The translations under genes and the position numbers were made by a program. Positions 10,736 to 20,957 of a DNA stretch of 64,000 nucleotides are shown here, in pieces (position 1 is the stretch's first letter; each line of letters opens with the position of its first letter). The DNA lies in assembly GCA_963556145.1 (NCBI GenBank), contig OY744467.1, forward strand, positions 6,572,001 to 6,636,000, read 5' to 3'. Source of the stretch: Hygrocybe punicea (lineage: Eukaryota; Basidiomycota; Agaricomycetes; Agaricales; Hygrophoraceae). Below the pieces are notes generated by a model. It did not search any database and was not told the DNA's origin. It saw only the letters and a program-made list of their open reading frames with translations.

Positions 10736-12356
10736 ACACTCCTCGGTCCCAATAGACTACTTATACCCAGATCGAGTCCCCTACACGACACACATCTCCA
10801 AAGACCTTATCTTCAAACACCTCGCCAAAATTCTCCCCTTCAAAGCCCCGGGCCCGGACGGTATCCCCAACATTGTACTCAAAGAATGCACAGCACTCAT
10901 TTCGGACCACATCCACAACATCTTCAATGCCATTCTCACACTCAACATATATTACGCCCCATGGGAGGACTCCATCACCAGCGCGCTACGCAAACCGGAT
11001 AAACCAAGATATGACATCCCCAAAGCCTATCGCCCCATCGTATTACTCAATACCCTCCCAAAACTACTGACATCTATCATCGCAGAAACCATAACGACCA
11101 TGGTCGAAGAACACCAACTCCTACCCTCCCACCACTTCGGCGGGCGACCCGGACGAACCACTACCGACTCCATGCACGTCTTAGTTCATCGCATCAAACA
11201 TGCTTGGCGGAACAAAAGAGTAGCCGCAATCCTATTTTTGGATATCGAAGGGGCATTTCCGAACGCGGTCACGGAGCGGCTGCTGCACAACATGAGAAAA
11301 AGACGCATCCCCGAACCCATTATCCAACTTATCAACAACATCCTAACAGACCGCACAACCCACCTCGCCTTCGATGACTATATCTCCAGCCCGATCCTCC
11401 TCAAAAATGGCATTGGCCAAGGCGACCCGATATCCATGATAATATATTTATTCTATAACGCTGACTTACTCGACATCCCCATAGGCAAACACGAACTCGC
11501 TGTGGCATTCGTAGACGATGCCGCCATATACGTAGAGGGCAAAAACTTCACGACAACCAACAGACTCATCAAAAACATCATGACAAAGCAAGACGGAGCC
11601 TTCACCTGGTCCAAGGACCACAATTCTAAATTTGAAACCAGCAAATTCGCGCTGATAGACTTCTCACAGCGCACTAACATTTCGAGGCCCCCACTCGCGC
11701 TCAACGACACCCTCATTAAACCCGTCAAGACACATCGTTTCCTTGGCATCATCATGGACCAGCACCTCCGATGGCACGAACAGCGAGAACACGCTATCGC
11801 CAAGACCACCAAATGGATCCATCTCTTTCGCAGAATAGCACAGCCCAAATCAGGCGTCCCCAGAAAGCTAATGCGACGGTTATATACGGCCGTGGCTATC
11901 CCAAAAATGACTTATGCAGCCGACGTTTGGTACACCCCGGTCCACAAGACGACAAACGGCACCCATAGAAAAGGCTCAGTCAGAGCGATGCGCGAGCTCA
12001 CAAAAACCCAACGCCTGGCATCTATACCCATCACTGGAGTGCTCAGAACTACTCCAAACGACCTACTTGATCTCCACGCTGGCATTCTGCCCGTCGACTT
12101 ACTAATGCACAAAGTTTGTCACAGATCAGTCATCAGAATGGCATCCCTCCCCGCCTCACACCCACTACACGCTCTTATACGGCGTTGTGCGAAACACCTC
12201 GTCGCCAGACACAGATCCCCCCTCCACACACTCACCCACCTCTTCCATATCGACCCACACGACATAGAACCCATATGCCCAACGCACTCACATACCCCCC
12301 CCCCCTTTCCACACCTCCATACCCGACTCCAGAGACAAATCCATAGAACAACATGA
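10736..12356 (+). CDS. LINE ORF2, middle part: reverse transcriptase
   Basis: Continuation of ORF2 in the next frame; the ATG at 11100 is internal to the domain, not a real start. RT blocks in order: PFKAPGPDGIPN (about 10840), YRPIVLLNTLPKL, FGGRPGRTTTDS, LFLDIEGAFPNA with the first catalytic Asp, GIGQGDPISM, and AVAFVDDAAIYVEG with the catalytic Asp pair (about 11500). FVDD replaces the commoner FADD; the Asp pair is intact. A HRFLGIIMD block and thumb region follow. The frame ends after a second long C-run (about 12295-12304), beyond which RNase H lies in the third frame. Confidence 0.85.
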
Positions 12357-13320
12357 CAACGACAACGCAGACATAAAAATATACACGGACGGCTCCACAC
12401 TCAAAGGAGGCGTGGGCGCAGCGGCGGTTCTATATCGCAATGGACGTACACAAGCCAGAACACTCCGCTACCACCTAGGACCCAGTGACTCTCACCACAA
12501 CGTCGAGGCAGAAAACATAGCTGGCACCCTTGCCTTACACTTACTAAGCCGTGAAATACTCCTACGTGACGTCTCCATTTACATTGATTGCCAAACGACA
12601 ATACATGCACTAACCTCCACCAGAACAAGCCCTAAATCCGGTCAACACACACTAGACATCTTCCACAAAGCGGTCCGACATCTCACCGACACCAACCACC
12701 TCCTCGTTATTACTATCAAATGGATATCAAGCCACAGTGACGTCCCCGGGAATGAACAAGCCGACACAGAGGCCAAAGCAGCAGCGAGAGGAACTACCAG
12801 CCCGCGACACTCCCTACCCCACACCCTTCGACTCAAACCCCTGCCCTCCAATGCCTCGGCCCTCAAACAATCATTCAATAAGCAATTAATATTACAATGG
12901 AAGGACGCCTGGCAACGATCGCCACGACACACACGATTCACCCGTATTGACCCTGACTTCCCCTGTAACAATTTCCTTAAAACTACACTTGACTTAACTC
13001 GCCCCCAGACTAGTCTACTCACACAAATACGCACGGGACATCTCCCACTCAACGCCTACCTACACAAAATCAAGAAATCCGATACCGAAACCTGCCCCAA
13101 ATGCGCCCAAGCGAAGGAAACCGTACACCATTTCCTCTTTGACTGTCCACTCTACCGTAACGCACGTCACTCACTGACTAACTCACTTAGAACACAAGCC
13201 CGATCCCTCACCTACCTCCTCAATAACAAGAAAGGCATATCAGAGCTACTAAAATTCGTACGCCGCACAGGCAGACTCAAGGACTCCTTCGGTGACATTC
13301 GCAACCCGATCCACACTTGA
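12357..13320 (+). CDS. LINE ORF2, C-terminal part: RNase H and CCHC-like tail
   Basis: Third open segment of ORF2. RNase H residues are all visible: Asp in IYTDGST, Glu in VEAENIAG, Asp in IYIDCQTT, and the final Asp in GNEQADTEAKAAA. The role is removal of the RNA strand after first-strand synthesis. A cysteine/histidine motif near the C terminus (CPKCAQAKETVHHFLFDC) matches the tail found in many LINE ORF2 proteins. It lacks its own credible start and must be read as part of ORF2 after the shift at the C-run. Confidence 0.85.
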
Positions 13321-13810
13321 CTGACTTTACCCATCAACAGCGCTATTTCCGTCACTGATAACTCCCCACCACCACCCCCACCCCCACACACGCTCGCTCA
13401 CATCAAGATCTACGCCGCCCCCGCCCGCCCGACCTCAACGTCGTTCACACCGTACAAACAGCATCAACAGACGATCACCCTTTCATCACACCTTCTCCAC
13501 CCTGCGGCCCCATCTTTCTCGTGCATGCCCGCCTCGGCGGCCGAGCACTTATACGGTCTAGACCCCCCCACAATGCAACTTCCACTAGCACCATCGGGCA
13601 CCCTCACAGCCAGGCCAGATGTCTAAAACAGCATTGGATATGCTGGGGTCACAGGGGACTTACTCCGTCGTGTCTACATTCGTAAACCAGAGGCGCAGGA
13701 ATTGGGACGGATCCCAATTTTCATATATTTTTTCTACTTCACTAGTATACTCTTCGCCCACATGTAATGTCCGACATAGGGTACAACCCTGCGGGACAAT
13801 AAATCTGACA

Positions 13811-13834
<24 letters not shown>
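13321..13834 (+). other. LINE 3' UTR and poly(A) tail
   Basis: C-rich untranslated sequence follows the ORF2 stop. A polyadenylation signal AATAAA lies at 13798-13803, and an uninterrupted A-run spans about 13810-13836. This is the 3' end expected for target-primed reverse transcription. Confidence 0.8.
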
Positions 13835-13841
<7 letters not shown>

Positions 13842-13848
13842 AAAGATG
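13835..13848. repeat. Right target-site duplication of the LINE
   Basis: Second copy of AAGCAAGAAAGATG, directly abutting the A-tail and identical to 7317-7330. Confidence 0.92.
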
Positions 13849-14345
13849 GCCCCATGGAACATTTCTTGGATAAGAAGAGGTGGATGGAGTTATCTGTAAA
13901 TGACATGTTGTGACCATGAATTCAATTTGTAAAGACAGTGCCAGTAAATGAGCATGAGCCTAACAAAATGCCCAAGAAAGAAACAACTGAAAGATTTCCC
14001 AATATTTGAGATGAAACATAATATCCATGACACAGCCAGTTGTACCAAAAAGAAGGAGCATCCAAAAAGATAAAGGAGTGTTTCAAAAAGAGCATGAGTA
14101 GAAACAATTGTGGTTGCCAGTGTTTAGTAGGAGTGGATGTGTCAGGCTTGGGCTTTGTAACAGTAACACAAAATTTGGGGGGAAGAACTGTTGATGCCAA
14201 GGACCTGGGTAGAACCATTGGTTGACAAATAGCAGTTTGGTGAGGAAGGAGATTGACCATGAGGGTCTGCTTGATGAGGGCACTGGCCTTGCCGAAGTAC
14301 CTGTTTCAAAAAAAAAAGTTCCTGTGGGATCACGTTCTGCATCAT
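13849..14345. other. Unassigned sequence between LINE and terpene synthase relic
   Basis: This was continuous with the sequence left of 7317 before the LINE inserted. A 112-residue minus-strand ORF (13922-14260) has no recognisable domain. The adjoining terpene synthase relic may extend slightly into it. Confidence 0.35.
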
Positions 14346-15362
14346 CATACTAGTAAAGAAACTAATGTTTACAAATGCAAACTCCCAACAAACCAGCTTG
14401 CTAACCATGCCAGTCTATTGTGCTACCCCAGCTTGGGAGAAGCTCTCTGTCCACGTTGAACCTGTCAATGGACTGCTTGCATATCTTCCCCATGAAATCA
14501 ACAGCAGATAGCATGGAGCCATCTTTGTGCATCACAACCACAATCATATTGTGGGTGTCTCCCCTGGACTGCTCTATATTGTATAAAAATATGTCCTGTA
14601 CAAAAATTCTCCATTGACATGCAAAACTAGGCAATGATGAAGCAGATGCACATTGGACCATGTCACTAGATCATTGACAGCCTCTCCAAGACTCTGTATG
14701 ACAGGGTGGTTCATCACTTCATCGAGGTTATTTGCATATTCCATGACTGCTCAGCACGGTTTGCATTCACTCATGTTCCTCCGCAAGGCAATGTAAGACT
14801 CCAGGTCTGGGACTATGCCTGATGTGCAGTTGTGCACCTGCTGAGCAACAGCATGGAAGAAGAGCACAAATGTCTCTGTGTCTGCATGCCAGGAGATGAG
14901 ATAAGCCAAATACATCTCCAGTAGCTGCAGAAACGAGCATAAGTCCTCAGAGTTGCAAACACTATTTACAAATAAGAGGAAAATTACTCCTTCATCAACC
15001 TCCCAACTCTTCCAACTCCCATCTTCTTGGGTTGGTACAGAGCATTCAATACAGCATTTGCAGTGCTGGTGGTGCTGTGCAAGTCCATACCATTGCTAAG
15101 GTCATCCAGATGAAAGAGGCAGTTCAAAAAGTCACAGCAGACACACAATTGTGGGGCACCAGCGTGAAGGTAACACATTGCGGTGAGCATATCTAGTCAG
15201 AAACCGTGGAATGCTTGCTGCTGACAAAGAACCACCATGGAAGAGCCATAGCTTTGAAACAGAAGTGATGGAGATGCAATGATGATTCGTAAGAAGCAGG
15301 AACATGCAATGTGAGAACAGATCTGGGAGAATGAGGCAGGCATAGGGAGAGGGACCGAACAA
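14346..15362 (-). pseudogene. Sesquiterpene synthase pseudogene (fungal class I terpene cyclase)
   Basis: Fragments in consistent order on the minus strand match the fungal class I sesquiterpene synthase fold, whose enzymes cyclise farnesyl diphosphate. From the N terminus: LILPDLFSHC and SKLWLF (15340-15240); CCDFLNCLFHLDDLSNGMD, the Asp-rich metal-binding region (about 15110), whose last Asp position is Asn; YIALRRNMSECKP, a diphosphate-sensing Arg segment; NDLVTWSN, then a GT-AG intron, then DIFLYNIEQSRGD, the NSE metal triad with Ser changed to Leu; and WFVGSLHL near the C terminus. A frame change near 15190 and an in-frame TGA after SECKPC show that it is broken. It lies tail-adjacent to the hAT transposase relic. 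Confidence 0.8.
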
Positions 15363-16178
15363 AGATGGAGAAGGGAAAGAGTGAAGGGATAAATGTAGAC
15401 ATAAATATTTGACCTCAAGTATAGAACTTAGTGTCTCTGCAAGATCCCACTGCTCTTCTGAAAGTTGGTAGGGTCATAGGTTATTGATGGCAGCTCCAGT
15501 AAGTTGCTCAACAGGACTTCTGAAGTAGAGATGAGTGTTTAAGCATGTGAGATCTGAATTCCACCAAGTAGTAACATGGCAGTCAACTGTCGTCTTATTG
15601 CCAGGAAGATCCTTGTTATTTGACACAAGAGTATCAAACTTCTCCTTGAGTGTTGAATTGTCATGAACACGCTGGGCAAGACCAGCAACCTTGAACTCCA
15701 TTAAAACCATCATACACCCCATTATGATGAATTTCAATTTACCTGGGGGAAAAGCTGGAGTGCCATCTTGTTCTCCTCTGGATCAATCACCACACCATCT
15801 AATCTCATCATCTCAATAGCCCTATCACGAGTAGTTTTAATGATAGCAGAATCATGAGCATCCCTACATCATCTGGTGTAGTTGCTGCATCAGTTGCAAT
15901 ACCTTCTTCTTCCACAGCAAGTTCATTGTCAGAGACATCATCAGGTTCAATGATGGCTAATATAATATAATATTTGGCTCAGTATAATTTTGGTATATGT
16001 AGTTCTAAACTCACCCTCAGTGGCAGCAGCTTCTCTTTGTTTCTTCTGTGGCACTCGAAAGAAGAAAGATATAAAAATCTATAAATCTATTAGTTTTGTG
16101 GGGAAGGGGTTAAGTTGATGGGTACCTTCTCCAAGAGATTAATAATGTGTGGGAAGCACCGGCCATGAGCAATCATCT

Positions 16179-16645
16179 GATGGATGGACAGCTCCTATTG
16201 TCACATCCTTCCTCGGGATTGTTGTTGTTTGGTTCTCTCATGGTATCATTCATCGGGCTATCCTTGAATTTATCTGGTCAGTCTTAAATATACTTTAAAA
16301 ATCTATTCTATCTCTTATTATTGTTAGGTTAACTCGAAAACATGATGGTGTATATCTTGCTATGGTTTCTGCCAACTGCTTGAAACGGTTTGGACTTGAT
16401 AAATTTGTTTGCTTCTTATTTTATTTATTCTTTCATTGTTGCCTGAAGCAATTTTTTATAGATTCTCTCGATATGCATGGATAATGCCAGTAATAATGAT
16501 GCATTGGCGAAGTATCTTCCTCACCTCATTCCATCTAGTTTTCTAATGACACAACAAATGATGCGAATAGTCCCATGTCTTCGGGAGCTGTCAGCTTTCC
16601 TTAGCTGGGTGAACAAGCTGAAAATGTCTTTTGTTATGTAGAAGA
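16179..16645 (+). pseudogene. Inverted middle segment of the hAT transposase
   Basis: Plus-strand translation gives DGWTAPIVTSFLGIVVVW (first catalytic Asp block), then after a short intron LTRKHDGVYLAMVSANCLKRFGLDKF, then DNASNNDALAKYLPHLIPSF (second Asp block). These belong between the two minus-strand pieces of the flanking transposase pseudogene but read in the opposite direction. Either a ~0.5-kb internal inversion occurred or a piece of a second copy was inserted. Confidence 0.7.
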
Positions 16646-16900
16646 TTTATTTTATTTTATTTACACGGACATAATTCTTTTACAGAACCAAATGGATAGT
16701 GGAGTTATGGGCCTTGATATAAATTTATTAATACAGAAATATATATAAAGGCTGATGCTCACCATGAGATAATTCCAAACATTCTTAGACATCTCAGCAT
16801 AGATAGCTTTGATATCATGTGAGACTGTTTGAGGAGCAGGCAGGACAGTTCCAGGATGAAGCATTTCAACTTCAGCACAATAATCTTCATCCAAGACAGA

Positions 16901-17843
16901 TAAGGCCCTCCACGGGTATACCGCACCCGTACCCGCTGTACCCGCACCCGTTCGGATAACGGGTACATACCGTACCCGCTAGAGGCGGGTACGGCAGTAG
17001 ACGGCGGGTACTCGGTACACCGCGGGCACCTGGGAGCCCCATACCTCGCGCGGGCCAGACGGATGTCAATTGACGTCGTCGTCACCCTCACGAGGTAAAC
17101 GGGGGTCTTTGGTGGGTACTCTTGTTCGCGAGTGGAGCCCCATACCTCATCGTCACCCTCGCAAGGTAAACGGGGGGGTCTCTGGTGGGCTCCGTGCTCG
17201 GGGGTAACCTCGTTCAACCTCGTTTGCGAGGGGTGGGGATGCCGCATGAGCCCTATGCGCAAGTCGATGCGTCTGCGCGTGTTTGCGAGGTCCTTGTGTC
17301 TTCTGTGGCTGGAGACCTCGCGAACACACGTTGACGTGTGTCCGCGAGGCGTGGTTGGTGTGCCGTGGTTGTTGTGAGGCGCGGTTGGGAGCCGTGGTTG
17401 TTGGCTGGCGTTAGCAAACGTCTTGGAGGCTAGAATGGGGGCACATACCTGGGCCGTTCGGTGGGCGCACCACCCTCCCGGCCTTGTTCCGTTGTTTGCC
17501 TTGCTGAGCTCGCGTTCGTTGTTGTTGTCATTTGTTGTTGTTGTCATTTGTTGTTGTTGTCGTTCGTTGTTGTTCATTTTCGAGTTGGTTTGTATATGAA
17601 ATATCTAGGAAGTAAAATAAAATAAATTAGTAGTAGTAAAATAACAGAAAACTAAGTACTTACTGGGTCTTGGGAGGCCAACCCGGAGGCCAACTCGCAC
17701 AACCGCAGCCACCCGCGGCCACCCGCATACCGCGGGTGAAGGGTGCGGTTTGGGCACGGTGTCCAAATCGGGACACCGTACCCGAACCCGCGTTACCCTT
17801 TTGGGAATAACCGCGGGTTTACCCCTACCCGTGGAGGGCCTTA
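16901..17843. mobile_element. Non-autonomous hAT element H2 with perfect TIRs
   Basis: A 943-bp element with perfect 18-bp terminal inverted repeats TAAGGCCCTCCACGGGTA, flanked by the exact 8-bp duplication AAGACAGA (16893-16900 and 17844-17851). Subterminal zones are packed with GGGTACGGGTA / TACCCGTACCC words. The CpG-rich core contains TCGCGA sites and the TGTCAATTGACGTC palindrome. A TTG-triplet minisatellite lies at 17517-17577. It encodes no transposase and is inserted in a coding exon of a hAT transposase pseudogene. Confidence 0.9.
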
Positions 17844-18403
17844 AAGACAGAATTGAATGGACAGTGGTTTTTAGCACACCGCAGAGCAATTAGGGTACAA
17901 TTGGCAGCCGAAGAGTAATGTGGTCCCATAGATGCAACAGCTGTAGCACGAGCAGTAGAACCTAAATGAGTACTACAAGCCTTGGATATTTTTTATCTCA
18001 TGGCCAGTAGACATTCGGGCATGGCGATGAGGCAGGTGGTGAGCAGGATCAACCTTACAGGTAAATACAAAGGTCAATGCCAAGGGTTGTCCTCTGCCAT
18101 CCAGCTCACAGCTAAGGGTGATGTCGAAGTGATCATATACATTGGAGCACCATGAAGCATTTGAAGCCTTTAAATGTACATGAATGAGCTTCATTTTCAT
18201 CAAAGAACAACCACTCACCAATAATCTCACTATACCTCTTTATCAGTCTTGTTCACAATTCCCTGCTTAGCCACTCGAGCCTTCATGGGTGAGATAAGCA
18301 CAGCAGGACCAGCAGGTTGATCTGCATCATTGTCAGAGTCCCCATTGAATAACGGCATGGTGGGTACAGTTGGTACAGCAGCAGCTGTGGGCCTCCAAGG
18401 CAT

Positions 18404-19504
18404 TGCTAGGTGTTATGAAGGTTGTGGACAGGACAAAGTGGCCCTGATATACTCACTGAGCATCTTGGGTGGAGTATGATCTTGTGGTACTCCATCTCAT
18501 GGTTTTCACATGTCAGACAATGTATTTATGGTGTTATTATACATGGATGATTTCAGGGTGAGAGTCCAAACCACCCAGCTCGTGTTTGGATGTAAGAGAG
18601 GGCTGGGGTTGTTGCCCATCTGCTTTCTAACAATAAGTAGGAGCCATCATGACACAAGGCAGTAGTAATACAAATGTTGCGGTCAGGTGAGGTGATTTCA
18701 CATTGAGGCTGTGCCATTTCCTTCTTCATCCAGGGAGAGATAATATTGAAGGCCAACATCCTATGATGACTTTTATCAATGATGGGGCCAGAAATGCTGT
18801 GAAGGGCTACAACACTGTTTATGATACATGACTGGGATAGTTGGAGGTCCTGGCCAATTATCTCCACCAGATCAAAAGCCACCAAAGGATAAAGTCTGGG
18901 TAAACTGGGGGCAGAAATCCCAGTTCCGAAGTCTGGAAAGGGGCCACAGCATAGCCAGATTTCATGAGAGGACAATCCATGGAGGGTTCAGGTTTTGCTT
19001 TGCAGGGCGACCAGGAAGCAAAATTCAGTATATTTCAACCACAGCAGTAACAATGTATCAAATGAGAATGATACTATCAAAAACCTGGCAAGCCCTTGAT
19101 TTCTAAGTCAGTACTGCCTTCTTGAATGTCACGTCCGGCAGAGTACAAATTCTTCACCCTTGCTCTCAATAGTCTCAACCAACAGACCATGCTTGCGTTC
19201 AAAAGTGAATTGCTTGGCCAAGTCAGTGATGGCGTCCCAGTGTTTTTCTTTCAATCACTCAATGCTCGATAGTAGGAAGAAGTGCCAAAGTATATTTCTC
19301 ATGCTTGACATTGCCATTGAGACCAATTACTTCCTGATCACCATAGTTTTCATGGGAGAAATGGCTGAGCTTTCTGACTGGCACCTTCTCAATATGTCAG
19401 GAAAGAAACGTAAACACAGCATAAAAGAGGACCCAGTCGACATCAGCAAAATGAAGATGGCAATGACGTACCTTCTTTCTCTCAAGGAGCAGCTAGAAAA
19501 TGTT
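18404..19504. other. Region left of the copia element, no assigned gene
   Basis: Contains ORFs at 18553-18975 (minus) and 19160-19522 (plus) without recognisable domains. The right boundary, ATGTT (19500-19504), is the left copy of the copia target duplication, so this sequence was once joined to 38435 onward. Whether a gene was split here is unclear. Confidence 0.35.
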
Positions 19505-19749
19505 TATTGGAATATATGGTAGTGCAGTTGTTGTTGACCACTAAGATATTTATGTGGAATTGAAATTGTATTTACCTCTCTCTGAGAGGGTTTTTATACT
19601 ACTAGCTAAATCTACTGGTAGTTTCTTGTGGTGAGTAGAATAACTGCTGCACTTCAGCATTATTCATCAGACAGGTGTGTTTGACTTCTGGGGTCACGTG
19701 ATATGGATTACTAATCCTTTCCATGACTATTCAGCCACCATTCCCAACA
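19505..19749 (-). repeat. Copia LTR (3' LTR in element orientation)
   Basis: 245 bp, TGTTGGGAATGG...ATATTCCAATA in element orientation, preceded by the purine tract. Compared with the other LTR it carries extra blocks of about 12 and 20 bases, so the pair is old. Confidence 0.8.
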
Positions 19750-20064
19750 CTCCCCCTTGGTCGAATACTCTTTGACTCATTTCGGGTGGCAGTAAACATT
19801 GTCTATGTATTCTGTTACATGTTCCGCTCTTTCTGGTTCCTCTCTGGTCAATAGACCAAGTTTAGTCATGAACTTTGCATGAAGCGGGCAAGATAGCCCT
19901 TTTGTAAATATGTCCACTAGATTTTCTTTGGAAGGAATATATGTGACATTGAGGATACCAGACGCAACGTGATCTCATAGGAAATGCAGATTGATATCTA
20001 TATGTTTCATCTGCATGTGGAATTCTGGGTTGTGCGATATAGCAATCGTGGCCTGATTATTGGA

Positions 20065-20515
20065 TCATAAAATCAATGTTTCGTCTGACCATAGGTCTAA
20101 TTCCTTCAACAAATTTCTATGCCAGATCAACTGTCTCATGGCATGAGTAGCAGTGACATATTCCACTTTGGCCATTGACAATGCAATTGTGCTCTGCTTC
20201 TTCGAGCTCCAAGCTATGGCTCCCCCTGCGATCATGAACACATATCCACTAATGGATTTCCAGTGCAGGTTGGATCCCCAATTGGCATCGACATAATGAA
20301 TGGTTTCCATCATAATCCATTGGTCCTTTCTGCCATACATTACATGTAGTTTGTAATCCATCGTTCCCATTAGGTAGTGGAATAAGTGCTGTCCAGTGTT
20401 CCAGACTCAGGTTCCATGTGAATTGCACAATGGTTACAGTTGCATACATGATATCGGGTCTCATTGTGTGCACAGCATACAAGAGCTCTCCAACTTGTGT
20501 CGCATACTTGATCAA
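20065..20515 (-). pseudogene. Copia RNase H fragment
   Basis: Contains HYVDANWGSNLHWKSISGYVF (Asp-containing block), AWSSKKQSTIALSMAKVEYVTATHA (Glu block) and LIWHRNLLKELDLW, the usual order of Ty1/copia RNase H. The upstream part (YATQVGELLYAVHTMRPDIMYA) is the RT-RNase H connection in another frame, so a frame change lies near 20370. The matching RT is at 22613-23298, beyond two inserted elements. Confidence 0.8.
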
Positions 20516-20596
20516 GGTGTGTTTCCACTCACTCTCGTGAGTTTCGGTTTCATTTATTCATAGGATCACATTCTGATCCATCGAGGTTGATACTGG

Positions 20597-20754
20597 TGTA
20601 GTAGGAGGTCCTGGGCAGCCTTAGTCAGTAGATCACGTGACTCTCAGTTGACTTCCTAATTAGTCAGTAGATCTCAGCTCAGCTTGTCTCAGATAGAGCA
20701 ATAGCAGGACCTTCCCAACCTCGCGACTAGCAGAGACCCTTAGTCCCTGCTACA
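20597..20754. mobile_element. 158-bp LTR-like element (solo LTR or TRIM)
   Basis: Begins TGTAGTAGGAGGTCC and ends GTCCCTGCTACA, with TG...CA termini and short terminal inverted similarity. It is flanked by CTGG on both sides (20593-20596, 20755-20758), with a possible fifth T. It interrupts the copia pol sequence and contains in-frame stops on the copia strand. Size and ends fit a solo LTR of a very small LTR element, but a family match is unproven. Confidence 0.5.
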
Positions 20755-20957
20755 CTGGTTTCACATCCTTCATTCTGCCGGAGCCTTTGCAAGTATCTTC
20801 CAGATATAATGGCTTTGTGATAGGGTGACTTTCTGTTGTTGGCAGTCTCATGTGATATGGATTCCAAGCAGTAACATTGGCTTTCCAATGACCATTACTG
20901 TGTATTTTTCTTTCAGCTGGTTGATTATCCACTGATTCATTGCTCAGTTGTTTGCAT

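Larger units (their letters stand above)
7331..13834 (+). mobile_element. Full-length LINE (Tad1/I-like non-LTR retrotransposon)
   Basis: This 6.5-kb element has a 137-bp 5' leader, a gag-like ORF1 with zinc knuckles, an ORF2 encoding endonuclease, reverse transcriptase and RNase H, a 3' UTR with an AATAAA signal (13798) and a 27-base A-tail. The 14-bp target duplication is perfect, so the insertion is fairly recent. The domain order (CCHC ORF1; APE-type endonuclease-RT-RNase H) fits the Tad1/I group of fungal LINEs. Coding sequence is A/C-rich on the sense strand. Two frame breaks in ORF2 coincide with runs of C. Confidence 0.93.
15405..18403 (-). pseudogene. hAT-family transposase pseudogene (rearranged, interrupted)
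   Basis: Start at the ATG at 18403 (MPWRPTAAAVP...), followed by a basic region and a Cys/His segment resembling a BED-type finger (WCSNVYDHFD ... CKVDPAHHLPHRH, 18180-18010). A cut-and-paste transposase core piece follows (LHPGTVLPAPQTVSHDIKAIY, 16860-16790). The later catalytic-region piece is TTVDCHVTTWWNSDLTCL (15600-15545). The coding sequence is split by the non-autonomous hAT element at 16901-17843, whose removal rejoins the frame (CPFNSVLDEDYCAEVEM). The central catalytic segment lies in reverse orientation at about 16179-16645. The C-terminal dimerisation region is missing; sequence changes to the terpene synthase relic near 15400. Confidence 0.75.

Noticed and set aside
11100..12356. 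Separate gene starting at ATG 11100
   Set aside because: RT motifs begin ~260 bp upstream in the same frame; it is the middle of LINE ORF2.
19160..19522. Plus-strand ORF of 120 residues as a host gene
   Set aside because: It ends inside the copia LTR, shows no domain, and its join to sequence right of 38434 gives no convincing continuation.
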